Source: Amphirosellinia nigrospora (taxonomy: Eukaryota; Ascomycota; Sordariomycetes; Xylariales; Xylariaceae). From it: a stretch of DNA of 64,000 nt. A program made the translations under genes and the position numbers. Location of the stretch: positions 7,388,193 to 7,452,192 of the forward strand of contig SCHM01000001.1 in the NCBI GenBank assembly GCA_004123355.1, read 5' to 3'. Each line of letters starts with the position of its first letter. The stretch's first letter is position 1. Under the pieces are notes generated by a model. It searched no databases and was not told the DNA's origin. It worked only from the letters and a program-made list of their open reading frames with translations. Of the stretch, positions 24,602-36,200 are shown piece by piece.

Positions 24602-26737
24602 TACTCCACTTGCAGACTCTGTAACCTCGCTTGCGTAGCAATGACCTGTATATTCGCGCTGGTTAGTTCCTAGTTTCTCGAGCAGTTGGATAGAAAAGGG
24701 AGAACAAGAAAATTCGATGCTTACGTCGAGCGCCTGCTGAACCTCCAACGCCTTTCTCACCTCGGCCAACCAATCACGGCTGAGCGTCTTGGCCCAACCT
24801 TGGAGGCCATTCATCTCACGCGCCGCGGCATCAAGATTTCCTTCTTCAAGGTATGTTTGTGTGCGGGTAAGGATGCTCTCAACATCATCGCCTTCTGCTA
24901 GACCTTGCTTCTTGAACATCAATTTACTCAGTACCCAGCTGGAGGCATGGCTAGCGACACCCGCATCATCAGGAAGGAGAGACGCCTTGCGAACCTCGCT
25001 GGCGACGCGGCGGAAGCGGTCAATCAACTGCGACGGGGTGGCAATGCCGCGCTGGTAGGCCGAAGGGTTAATGGAACTAATGGCCGCGTTGACGACGGGG
25101 TCCTCATCCGAGATCTCCTTCAGCGCGACTAGTTCCCGGACAAATGGCCGTGGGTGTTCCGAGTCATCGAGGCTGGCGCGCACCGCTTCTACGGCCACGT
25201 GGAGTTGCTGCGTCCGCAGATTCAAGTCAACAACATCGTTCCAGCCCGTTGTGAGCTGCTCTAGCTCCCTGATAGCGGTACTCAGTTGTTCCAACTTGCC
25301 AAGTCGGCCCTTGCGCTCCACCTCAACCTGGCCCTGCACATCCTGGACGAACTGACGCTTGAGCTCAACTGCTTGCTCTAGAAGTCTATTCTTCAGTCTC
25401 TCCTCGTTCACCCGCTTCTGTTGTTCGATCTCGGTCTTCAGCCTTGAGTCGTAGGTAGACTGGATTCGCTTCATCTCCTCCTCAAATTCAGCTCTCCATT
25501 GGGTCTCTTGGCTAGCCATGATCTTCTCGACACGGCTAACCAACTCGTTTGCCGCCGTCTCAAACTCCTTGACCTTAGACTCGACCTCCTTAGCAGCATC
25601 CTTCTCGATCCTGTCCTTGATATCGCGAATCTGGGAGCCCACACGGTCGATCTTGCTCTTCGCCAAGTAAATGGTGGGGGAGAAGCGTTCATCGGCATTA
25701 TCGGCATTGACAACAGTAATGATGTCGTTAAGCATCTTGACAAGCTCCTGGATCACCGGTTCATCGGCATCCTTGACCCTGACGGGGTCGATAGGAGTCG
25801 GTGGTGGGAATCGAGAAGGCTCATCAACCTCGGGTGGCTTGAAATCAGACTGAGCTTTCGCTGCGGTAGCCTTAGTCTCGGGGGCGGGCTTAGTAGCTAC
25901 TCGCGCAACAGAGGCCTCGTCGGCCTTGGGTGCGGATGTTGCCTCAGTCTTAGGGGCGGGCTTCTTGTTAGCGGGCTTCTTGGCGGAGTCGCTGCCGCTC
26001 GTGGCACTAGACTGACGTTTTGCGGGCTCAACCGTGTCGGCAACTCGCCATGAGGCGCCACTCTGCGGGGCAATCTTGACCTGGGCACCGGTGTCTTTGT
26101 TTCGGGTGCTGCTATTTAGAGTGCCCGGGTACCGCTTTCGGAAGTCGGCCTCCTCAAAGTATAGAACAGCCTGTTCGCCAAACGGTACATACTCGGTAAA
26201 GAAGTCGTGGAAGTTGTCGTTGATGCGCGAGTACCACACACCTCCGCCGAAGGTTATGGCGCCAAGAAAAGCGAGGGTAAGTATATAGTTCCGTAGACGA
26301 CGGAAGAATCCCTTCTTCTTCCTGATGGGCGCAGGGGGTGGCGGAAGCGGTTGTGCGACAGCTTCGGGCGCCGGGGGTGTGAGGGGAACATCTCTTGCGC
26401 TAATTGTCGACTTAACAATATCAGCCTCGACTTTGGAAACGGCTGGGTCAGCTCCAGTGTTCGTCTCGGTTGTGGGGAGCTTTGGCGATTTCGAGTCTTC
26501 AAGCGAAGGTTTCTTTTCGTCGGCAAAACATCTCTGAACACAAAATCGGATTAGAGTTGTTCGTGTGTATGTGCGTATATGTGTATGGCGTGTAGCGACG
26601 AGCAAGACGGAACACAAAAATCATACCCTCACAGCTACGCCAGATCTAGCGACCGCGGGCTGCCATTGACGGGCCGCAGCAGCACCAATAGGCCTACTGC
26701 CTGCAGCCCGGACAGATCGCAACGAGTTCCGCAACAT
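24602..26737 (-). CDS. mic60: MICOS complex subunit MIC60 (mitofilin, Fcj1)
   Basis: Inner mitochondrial membrane protein that forms crista junctions. Read as complement(join(24602..24646,24725..26533,26633..26737)), 652 aa, frame intact. Exon 1 encodes a presequence (MLRNSLRSVRAAGSRPIGAA). Exon 2 begins RCFADEKKP, runs through a Pro-rich spacer and has a basic stop-transfer flank RKKKGFFRRLRNYILTLAFL with the single helix (about residues 135-155). A Ser/Lys/Ala-rich linker (KPANKKPAPKTEA) follows, then a long coiled coil and the C-terminal mitofilin signature (NLDAAAREMNGLQGWAKTLS). Exon 3 supplies the true end, VIATQARLQSLQVE; reading through the intron would give a wrong tail. The start at 26737 was chosen because only it provides the targeting sequence. 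Confidence 0.93.
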
Positions 26738-27719
26738 GAGGGCATCGAGCGGCCGTCAAGAAGGCGCGGAGACGTTGGGGGAGTTTGGGTGATCGTAAGG
26801 TGCGAGGTTATGAGGTTATGGAGATTTCGCTAGTTCGGCTTGGAGACGTAAAAACGTAAAAACCTCGGAAGCTTTTCTAAGCTTTGGGCCGGGACATGGT
26901 TCAGCCAAGCCCGCCATTGGGTCACTACCTTAGGTACCTAATTAGCAGCCCGGGGCCAGCGCTGGCCAGTGACGGCACCTGTGGATCCGTTGTACTGGTA
27001 TGATTATAGCATACCACCGTCACTATAAATTGGGTATCTTGAAATAATCTCAACTTTAATTCCATTGAGTTGCTTGCCCACCTTGTTTCTGTCATTTTAT
27101 ACCTTGCGATGCAAATGTCCCAACTTAATGCCGTATAAGGGATGATAAGAAACATGCACAGCTTTTCGATATAGGGGCATATAGGTATATATCAGTTCAA
27201 ACTAAGACAATTAGTGATCTATCGTATTACTACTTGTACTTCACAACCCTACAGCAAGGAATCTGTAGCTTTGTGCTCTCTGTCCGATCATCCGGTCACA
27301 TCGTTAGTCTAACTAACGACTATATGAGACCAATGCTATACTTCAGAATCTCGTCAAGAATCTCAAGTATCAAAAACAACCCGAGGGAAAGAAGAAACCG
27401 TAATGCCGTCCTACCGAGAGAGCCCCCAATGGAATGAATATACACCAGATTCGCAACCACTCACTCACAATCGTGCTCCTTGCTCCTCACTGTTCAAATA
27501 ACAATCTCCACTCATACACGCACATTCCCGTACTCGCCCTACACCTCTATTAAGTGTGTAGTCTCCGAACGTAATGCCGACGTCCCTCTGCTCGAGGAGG
27601 ACACAGATCCAGGGATTCGGCAATCCGTCAGTCAAGTGTACTCGGTATGAGTAACACACTAATCCCTAGATTGACAGCTTTATTCCTTTATCGTGGCACA
27701 AAATGCTGCAACGACGTTT
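26738..27719. other. Intergenic between mic60 and the Rab5 gene
   Basis: About 980 bp holding the mic60 promoter and the Rab5 gene 3' region. A TAGGTACCTA palindrome lies at 26931-26940. Short ORFs (for example 27234-27437 plus, 27465-27659 minus) are not recognised. Confidence 0.45.
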
Positions 27720-28633
27720 CTAGCAGCTGCAAGGTCCTCCTGCCTGCGTGTCCCTACCCTCGGCCGGTCCTAGGCTGACGCCACCTGGTCGTTGGCCGGG
27801 TCGAGTATGGCGGGGGCCAACTTGATCCAGAGGAAGTTTCTTGGCGATGGCAGTGAAGAGTTCTTGTACATTCTCTGCCTTGGCCGAGGTTTCGAAAAAC
27901 AATAGGCCGGCTTCGTTGGCGTACGCTTCCGCTTCGGCTGTAGGAACCGCGCGCTTATCGGGCTGTTCGTTTACCAAATCCAGCTTATTTCCAGCCAGCG
28001 CAATGATGATGTTCTCGTTTGCTTGTCGTTGTAGCTCCTTCACCCACGCCTTTGCCTTATCCAGCGATGCCTGTCATCGTCCGGGGTTAGTCAAGCTACG
28101 GCATCGCTCTGGCAGTATGATCAAGTACGTACAGATTGGGTAATGTCGTAAACAACTACGGCACAGTTGGCATTTCGGTAGTACATGGGTGCCAACGACT
28201 TATATCTCTCCTGACCAGCGGTATCCCAGATCTCGAACTTGACCGTGGTGTTTTCATCGAGGGATATGGTTTGTGTGAGGAAAGCGGCACCGATGGTCGA
28301 TTCTCTATACGAGTCAAATTGATCCTAGACGAGGATAGGCATAAGCAACTAGATCCCGGAGCACAATAAGCAGATGATGTTTGTCACGTACCTTAACGAA
28401 TCTCAGCACTATCGAGCTCTAATGCACACATGTTAGCTTGGTCGGTATCCTCGGTTCGCACGTATCGATGCCATGTCTATTACCTTTCCGACAGCGGACT
28501 CTCCTAGTTGCGTGTTAGTACCAACCAGTAGGGCGCGGCGGCGGGGGGTGAGCATACCCAGTAAAACAAGCTTGAACTGTGCAAAGCGAGTGTTCATGCC
28601 GCGACCCGCAGCAGGCCCTGTCCGAGAAGCCAT
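27720..28633 (-). CDS. Rab5-type small GTPase (Vps21/Ypt5 family)
   Basis: Controls early endosome fusion. Read as complement(join(27720..28070,28133..28324,28392..28418,28484..28503,28558..28633)), 221 aa, all five exons in frame. The joined protein shows the P-loop [20 protein letters not shown], effector region [10 protein letters not shown], switch [22 protein letters not shown] (the YYRNA is typical of Rab5), the base-recognition motif GNKLDLV, and [13 protein letters not shown]. It ends GGPCSC, a CXC-type double geranylgeranylation signal. Two internal exons are tiny: 20 bp encodes most of the P-loop (ESAVGK) and 27 bp encodes SSIVLRFVK. The gene is divergent from the SAC1 gene, about 870 bp away. 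Confidence 0.93.
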
Positions 28634-29499
28634 TATAGGAACGTCTGTGGTGGTTGTGAATAGCCAAGGAAGACGCAGATGCTGGCTGCGCGGTTATGAC
28701 GGATCGAAGAGACAAAGGAGGCCGATTGGGGGGCACGGCGTATCTTATCGGGCGGAAAGGAGCTTGATGTATGTCGGGCGGCGTTCGAACGGGGAGCGTT
28801 GCGAAAATGCAAGGCGACAAGACGAAGAGCTCAGGCGGCGATGGCGTGTGGTCGCAGTAGCAGGAGCGGAATGGTGTTATTGGGGGTTTGGTGTAGGTCA
28901 CTGCCTGGACATCTGATGAATGAAGTGACTTGGAAGCTTGATGGCTCTAGTGCGAGCTGAGTGGTGAGTGTAAGTGGCTGAGTGGTCAGGATTGACGGGG
29001 CCTTGTGCTACAGCCATACGCCTCGGGGATCCTCTTTCAGTGGCCACCTCCCACTGTATAGTCAGGTGGCCGCTAAAGTTCGCCATACGCACACAGTGAA
29101 AAGCGATAGCCAGGTCTATCAGGACACTGTATGGGAAAAGTCCGCTTACGTAGCCCAATTTACCCAATTTACATCATAACCTGGAAATGGGCGAAATGGG
29201 CTGGGCCTTGGTGGGGCAGCCATGTGAATATGCATCCATGCAATCTGCTTGAATCTCACCCTATGTGGCTTATAGAAATATCCAACTCGTACCTTACTTG
29301 AGGTTCAGGAGCTTCGATCCAAACACCGTATCTAATTCATTAACCTTACCACCGAATCCAAGTGCGACGACAGCTCGAAGCGACCGATACCATCTCCCGA
29401 GGCTACTAGCCCAAAGACCGTTGCCCACCCACTAGGTTTGGGCCTGTCTCTCCCTAAAGCCATGAATGTGTGCCGGACCGTGTCATCATCCAGCCCATC
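28634..29499. promoter_or_regulatory. Divergent promoter region of Rab5 and SAC1 genes
   Basis: About 865 bp between two divergent starts. The left half is purine-rich on the plus strand, and no specific factor site is assigned. Small ORFs here (28473-28916 plus, 28898-29167 minus) are not recognised and probably spurious. Confidence 0.4.
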
Positions 29500-31737
29500 A
29501 TGACGCTTCCATACCGGGACATCAATGTCCACGTTGCCGGCGACTCCTACACCTTCACGTCGCCCTCGTCGCCCACTGCTCCTGCTCTCGTCATCGACAG
29601 ACCAACCGGCGATGTTCGTCTGAGTGAAACTGCCTCTATCAACACCAAACGTGTCGCTCGTGTATCTAGTATAGCTGGTATTCTAGGACTTATCCGATTG
29701 AGGCTAGGTAGCATTTTCTCTCCTCACAACAACCCTGAATCGAGATCTAATCGACTGTAATAGACAAATATGCTATTGTCATCACGAAAGCCCAGCCCGT
29801 GGGCCGCCTCAAGGGACACATGGTGTATAAGGTTATCTCGACAGACTTCCTCCCCATGCGAGAACGCCAGATTCGCGACCCCGACGAAGACCAATTCTTG
29901 TTTCTTCTCAAGACCTTCATCATGACTGGCCCCATGTACTTCTCCTATTCAATCGATCTCACCAACAGCTTCCAGAGGCAGGCTTCAATCGACAACTCCG
30001 CCCCTCTTTGGATGCGCGCCGACGATCGCTTCTTCTGGAACCGATTTGTCCAGTCCGATCTAATAAATTTCAGAAGGACGGGAAACAGATCCCAGCAAGG
30101 CCCGCAGCCAGCCGCCGACCCCTTCATCCTACCCTTGATATGGGGCACACTGGAGATTCGGCCTACCAAATTCAAGGGCACAGCTTTGACCATTGCTCTT
30201 ATCACGCGAAAGTCGCGATACCGAGCTGGAACCAGATATTTCACCAGAGGTATCGACGAAGAAGGACACGCCGCCAATTACAATGAAACCGAGCAAGTTA
30301 TAGTGTTGAACGACACAGGTGGTGGTCTAGGCGGATACGCAGGGAGCACCGATATGCAAAGCGGCAAGTTAGGTGCTTCTGAGGGACGGGAAATGCAGAT
30401 CATGTCCTATGTCCAAACTCGAGGAAGTGTACCCGTCTACTGGTCCGAAATCAACGCCCTCAAGTATACCCCAAAGCTACAAATCCGCGGGATTGAAACT
30501 GCCTTCACTGCCGCCAAGAAACATTTCGATGAGCAGATTCGCATTTATGGTGACAACTACCTCGTCAATCTGGTAAATCAAAAAGGTCGCGAAAAGCGCG
30601 TGAAGGAGGCCTATGAACAGATGGTAGATATGCTCTTAACCTCGAAAACTGAGTCAGTCAGTAAAGACCACATCACCGACGAGAAGTTTCATGTCGTCGA
30701 ACCCACTACCGTCAAGCAAGAATTTGACCGCTTACACTACGTCTATTTCGACTTCCACCACGAAACCAAGGGGCTTCAGTTGCATCGTGCCATGCTGTTA
30801 GTTGAAAAGCTACATGATGCATTAATAGAGCAACAGTATTTCAGAGGTGTCGATATGCCTGCGAATGGTGGAATAGAGACAAGGAACTTCCAGACGAGTG
30901 TGGTACGCACAAACTGCATGGACTCGCTTGACCGTACAAATGTGGTACAGAGTATGCTTGCCAGATGGACTCTGGATCGTATCTTCGTAGATCTAGGTCT
31001 ACAACAACGAGGGGAAACATTCGCAACAACCGACCCAGCTTTCGAGTTCCTGTTCCGCAACCTCTGGGCAGATAATGCCGACACGGTATCCAAAGCATAT
31101 GCCGGCACTGGAGCTATGAAAACGGACATGACGCGCTTGGGCAAACGCACAAAACAAGGCACACTTCAAGACGGCAATATTGCCGTAACTCGATACTATC
31201 TAAACAACTTCCGAGATGGGCCCCGGCAAGACGCTTATGACCTATTCTTAGGCGCTTATGAGCCCACCACTGCTAATATCGGGTCATCACTCATATTCGC
31301 CGACCGAAGGCCGATTCTCATCCAGAGTATCCCTTACATCCTCGCTTTCAGCATTTTCTTCGTTTTTCTAGGCTTGTTTAGCAAACGTCTGCCGGATTCC
31401 ACAGTCCTACCTATGCGTCTATTCATCCTATTCTGGCTAGTAGTGGGCGGTTGGTGTGTCAACTTTATCCTCCAGAACGGCATGTTATTTGTAAGTGGCA
31501 AACTAATCATCCATACTTGTCCATTAATCAACTTGATTCCAGCAAAGGTACTAATGTCTGCCTTAGGTGAACTGGCCAAAGCTGAATCCACGACCGTGGG
31601 CTATAGAAGGTTACCAAGAGACGATTGGAAAGATTAGGAAAGGCAAGGTGATCGGCTCTTTCGTCGCCAGGCATGAGCGGGGACTGAGCACGGCGAGATA
31701 CCTCAATGCGGAGGAGGGAAAGAAGAGGATCGAGTAA
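29500..31737 (+). CDS. sac1: SAC1-type phosphoinositide phosphatase
   Basis: ER/Golgi membrane enzyme that dephosphorylates PI4P and links lipid signalling to secretion. Read as join(29500..29707,29764..31490,31567..31737), 701 aa, intact. The start MTLPYRDINVHVAGDSYTF matches fungal Sac1; an in-frame ATG at 29470 would add ten residues. The SAC domain spans about residues 50-500, with the CX5R catalytic motif RTNCMDSLDRTN (codons near 30906-30941; Cys nucleophile, Arg). Two C-terminal transmembrane helices follow (IPYILAFSIFFVFLGLF and FILFWLVVGGWCVNFIL), and the third exon gives a cytosolic tail starting NWPKLNPRPWAIEGYQETIG. Both introns are canonical. Its neighbour on the opposite strand encodes Rab5, another membrane-traffic protein. 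Confidence 0.93.
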
Positions 31738-32147
31738 CCTACTCGCTTAGGTATTCTACTTGTTGAACATTCCCAAAGAAAGCATGGGCCGCTTTGCGTC
31801 CAAGGCTCTTCCACTTTATATGCGTCTGTATTAGAAGGGAGTCCTATCCTCGATTTTAGCCAGGACGTTGTAGAGATAGATTTGTTAGATGTTATAATCA
31901 CCTATGCTTTTAATTGAAACCCTTGGAACATTTTTGCAACATTCATTTTGATTCTAGTGTGGTTAAAGTGCTAAGAGCCCTAGAATGATAGGAGACAAAT
32001 AGGATATGGCGCAACCTACCTATTTACTCCGAACGAAAAGTGTAGTTCTGTCAACCTCAGTCAATAACAACGTTACAAATTGAAATAAGAGCCTTTTTGA
32101 TGCACTACTGAAAAGGAACCAGGAGGTAAAAAGTCGACAAAAAAACG
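31738..32147. other. Intergenic between sac1 and tRNA-Asp
   Basis: About 410 bp of AT-rich DNA with the sac1 3' end. Nothing else recognised. Confidence 0.45.
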
Positions 32148-32229
32148 CTCTCGATCGGGGAATCGAACCCCGGCCACCTGCGAATTGTACCATGACAAGC
32201 AGGTATCCTGACCACTAGACCAATCGAGA
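32148..32229 (-). tRNA. tRNA-Asp (GTC), intron-containing
   Basis: Minus-strand cloverleaf. Acceptor stem TCTCGAT/ATCGAGA with discriminator G, D-arm TGGTCTAGTGGTCAGGA, anticodon stem CCTGC/GCAGG with anticodon GTC, and a T-arm with loop TTCGATT. A roughly 10-nt intron (TGGTACAATT) sits just 3' of the anticodon at the canonical 37/38 position, leaving a 72-nt mature tRNA. Confidence 0.9.
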
Positions 32230-33131
32230 CGTGGTGTTGTAAATTCACCCCTCAACATCACCTATGTCTCCACTGTTCATCCCGGCCAATAATCCAAAGC
32301 CAACCTTAGCATACTGCAAGCCAGAGGTCGTAAAGCGTGCAAGCCATCTCTATCCATTAATCAGAGTCGTCGCCGCCAAAAAGAGATCGGAAGTAGGTTT
32401 ATTAAAAAGATGTAGGGGCGCATATCGTCAATCAACCAGTCAGTGAATCCTGAGATGGTCGCGTCTCCTATTCAGGTAGATGCTACCGAGGTTTCTCTAT
32501 ATACTCAACATCGGATGAAGGATTCTAATTGACGTATCAAAATTGAAGAGGCTCTTCGAAAGTTTTGCCCTTGCTAGATATGAAATCACTAAGGATTATT
32601 CGCCGGCGGTTGGACGCTGCCTAGTCTCCAAGTCTAGAGAACCGGCCCTGTCCTTGGCAGAACCAACCTCAGCCGAGGAGAACATCTAACATCTCACCAT
32701 CTATCCCGTAACTAAAGTTTGTTATTGCTACCTAGGTACTTGCTAAGACAAGGTGTTACGCCTGGTACAACAGACAGTGTATATGAACAACCCCGCAGTG
32801 ATCCCTACCCAGGTAGTCACTTAGAAAGCCTTCACACCATCCACAGTAGGTATCTATAGCTACCGCGACTTTTCAATGCAACAAAGTGCAGTTTAGCATA
32901 GCAGCAGCTGATAATCACAACGCCATGCCTATTTGTCCTTCCTTCCGCATCCAACTAAAATTCGCTCCTGGGTTCACAATCTAGTAGATTACCCAGTCTT
33001 TAAACCGGGCTTATCTTAAGTGTTCCCGATTAATTAAATTCCTTTCGGACCAATGATTCTATGTTCTTGGGTAGGTGCTCACACTGCTCTATCAATCTGA
33101 GAATCCGATGATCCTCCATCCAAATTATAAA
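32230..33131. other. Intergenic between two tRNA genes
   Basis: About 900 bp without a recognised gene. It contains the 12-bp word CTACCCAGGTAG at 32805-32816 and the related CTACCTAGGTA near 32729. Confidence 0.45.
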
Positions 33132-33248
33132 GGCTAGGTGGCGGAGTGGTTAACGCGGTAGACTCGAATAGATATCGCTGTTATTAACAACTGAATTCTA
33201 AGTGATCTACTTCCTTCGGGAGCGTCTGTTCGAATCAGGCCCTAGTCG
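33132..33248 (+). tRNA. tRNA-Ser (CGA) with a long intron
   Basis: Acceptor stem GGCTAGG pairs with CCTAGTC (one G-T wobble), discriminator G. The D-arm is followed by the anticodon stem GTAGA and loop CTCGAA. An intron of about 36 nt then precedes ATCTAC, so the spliced loop is CTCGAAA. The long variable arm (TTCC-TTCG-GGA) identifies a class II tRNA, and the T-arm is GTCTG/CAGGC with loop TTCGAAT. Anticodon CGA with a variable arm means serine. Confidence 0.85.
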
Positions 33249-36200
33249 ATATCTTTTTTGCTCCATCGAAATATTGTGGTGTGTGTGTGGTGTGGAGACC
33301 CACGAAATCTAGGTACTGGTGTGGTAGTACTACTAGGTAGTATTTGTGGGACCAGTTTCGTAAGCCATACTGCACTGCCACAATATCCTGCTATGTTTGC
33401 TTTGTTTTATTTTGAAGGGCTAGATGCGCAAGACTAAGCATTAAGTCTGTCCTAACTTGATAGCAATCAATATCCAAATGACTGTAAAATCTTAAAAACT
33501 CCTCTTAGAAATGACAGAAAGAAGAGGAGTCGCACAAATGTGGAATAGAAATGTACCGTTTTCGTTCCTTGTCTCCGACCCTATGTTTCCTTCACTCAGG
33601 AGATAGCGAGCCTCACGTACGGTATAGTTATACCTCGAACATTGCAGTAGCCGACTTGAAATCTGTCAAGGAGTATATAGTCCCCTTACAGACTGGCTAA
33701 GCTATTGCTTTGGCAATCTCTTGAAAAAAAATTAATTCATCATCATACAAACTTCAAGAGGTCTAGAAGAGCAATCTGTTTGCACATTTTTGAAATATTA
33801 TGACGCCACTCTTCTTTAATTACCAGTCTTTACTCCTACTACTGACAAGTTAGTCCTAGCTTTAGTTAGGCAAGAACAAGCTCCAAACCAAAACACACCT
33901 GGAGCCAAACAACACTACTCAAACATATGCCGCCTACAAAATACCTTAAGGACCAATACAGTTTTCCGCACAAAGCTTTGCCGGCATCTTGGGAAATAGG
34001 CGCCGTATTTTATACAGCGGCCCTCCATTGACATTGAAGATCAACCAATCTATCTATATGTTCAAGTATTGTATAGTCGGCTAGAAATTATTAGGTGGGC
34101 ATAGGACTGAACGGCCATCTCTCCTCGAACCGGTACACCAACTATACTTATCGTGGGTGATGACAATGACACCACGTTGAGAAGATATGAAAATTCTGCG
34201 TTTATCATTTTAGTTAGTGTTTCAAAGGCGATTGATCAGAGGCTTCTAAGAATGGCTGCTAACTGCTGTATTTTGTTAGAATGGCGATTCACATTGAAGA
34301 ATGGCACGTCCACCTGTCGTGACCGATGTTGGCGGACTTTCCTGAGGTATATATGCTTCAGTTTCTTATTTCTTCGAAACATATTATGAAGCTATTTTAT
34401 AATGATAAGGCCTTGCTAGCCACACCTGGCTGGGAATGCTAGTGTTTGGTTATTGTCGCAAAATGCGGCCATGGAGCTCTCGAGGTTTGGAAACACTTAC
34501 GTACCAGCCGTATAATCAATTCAGTATCAACTTCAGACAGATGGCCCTAGATATAGAACGACGTAGGAGGATCCTGCACGTCACTTACGTTCTATATATC
34601 TCGGCGATTTGAAAAGCCGGCGGAGAACTAGCAGGAAATGACGAGTAGCAGTGATAAGACACGTTGCAGTATTAATGTCTGTGACGTTACACTTTCTGTC
34701 CTGTTTAGCTTCGTCGACAATCTTTGAAATAATTATTGGGTTTTTACACCGACAGCTTTTATTAGTTCTAGCCACCTCCCTTTTACGTCTGTTTGTACTA
34801 CGTGATACATCGGATCCTCTGCTAGATCGTGCTCATGATCAAGACCCCCAACATTTTCGAGGCCTCCTGAACCCGATTGGATTGCCCGGCGAACATGGCA
34901 GAGCAGATCATGTAGTGGCACCTGTTTCGGCGTCCAATGAACTATCATATTCCATTACATTTCCCTCGGATTTTTGTGCTCGCCTATTCTCATTAGAATG
35001 TCGACCCCTATACCGAACGCCCGGTCTATTGGATATTAGCAGTATAAGTCACAATCACCACCTGCCTATTGTAGGTCTACCTGCACATTGCAGGATAGTA
35101 GCAAACGAGATAGATGCTTGACGATGAACGAAATCGTGGTACGCACTGGTTTCTCAAGGTGGATTGTCTATGAGTTAATCAATGAGCCAAACCTACGGTG
35201 CGTGTTTATCACCATTATTGGATCATGGCAAACACAGCTATGTCTCACAAGAATGGACGCGTCAAGAGTGGCCCGTGTTGTTTATTCCTTTTCTACCTAC
35301 CCCACCACATACTCATTCAATACACACACTGTTCCGACCACTCAGTCGCAGCGACAAAAAGGTGCCCTAGCTCTAATCTAAGACAGCTTCACACAAGTTG
35401 ATTGGACTGGGCCCAGTGAAAATTTTTGAGCGAATGTTAATTTACCATCCCATAGTTTGCCATTCAACCTGCATTCATAATGCACTGATCCACTATTGAA
35501 CATGCATCCTTATTGACACAACGGACCCTGTTCTCGTATCTTTGGGCCTATATAAACCGTCCTCAGTTCCCCTGCTACTGCATGATCAATCCTCACGAGT
35601 CGACACATAGCTTTGAAGTCTGCGCGTTGATGTCACCAAAGAAACACAACTACGCAACTATTTGCTCCAACTACATAGGTAAGCTCTTGTATCCGAGTCT
35701 GGAGTTTCTTGAGCCAGACCCTTTGTCCTTGTATCCTTATCGTGCTACGATATTCATCAGTCATTGCCCATCCTAATCAGATCTACGAGCAGGTTAGGAG
35801 TTACGCTCAGCTTTAGCACTCTTATTTATCGACACAGAACGCCTATCTAATTCAGCAAACCAATTCTCCAAGCTCGACAAGCTTACTGCCCAGCACCCGC
35901 CATCAGCAACGCCTTAGCTTCTTCAGTCAGCGCAAAGCAGAGTCTCTCACTCCAAGAGAGAAAATATGTGCCGGCGAATTTACCTTTGTTTTCACGGCTG
36001 CCCCTGCGAGCTGCAGTCGCGGCTGGAGGAGTGTGAATATGGAAGATCGGACCCCCGGTGCCAAGAAACCAAAGTATCTCTGATGTAGAGCGACAGAGAA
36101 TGCTGCCACTGGCACCAATGGTGGAACTCGATGCGGAATGATAGTGCGCACGCCAGGAAATACTGCCGGCGACCCCGCAGAGGCGATATCTCGCCCTATC

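Noticed and set aside
24575-26617. mic60 read as one exon with N-terminus MCSVLLVATRHTH and tail ending SKITL
   Set aside because: These ends are translated introns. Splicing gives a mitochondrial presequence and the conserved VIATQARLQSL end.
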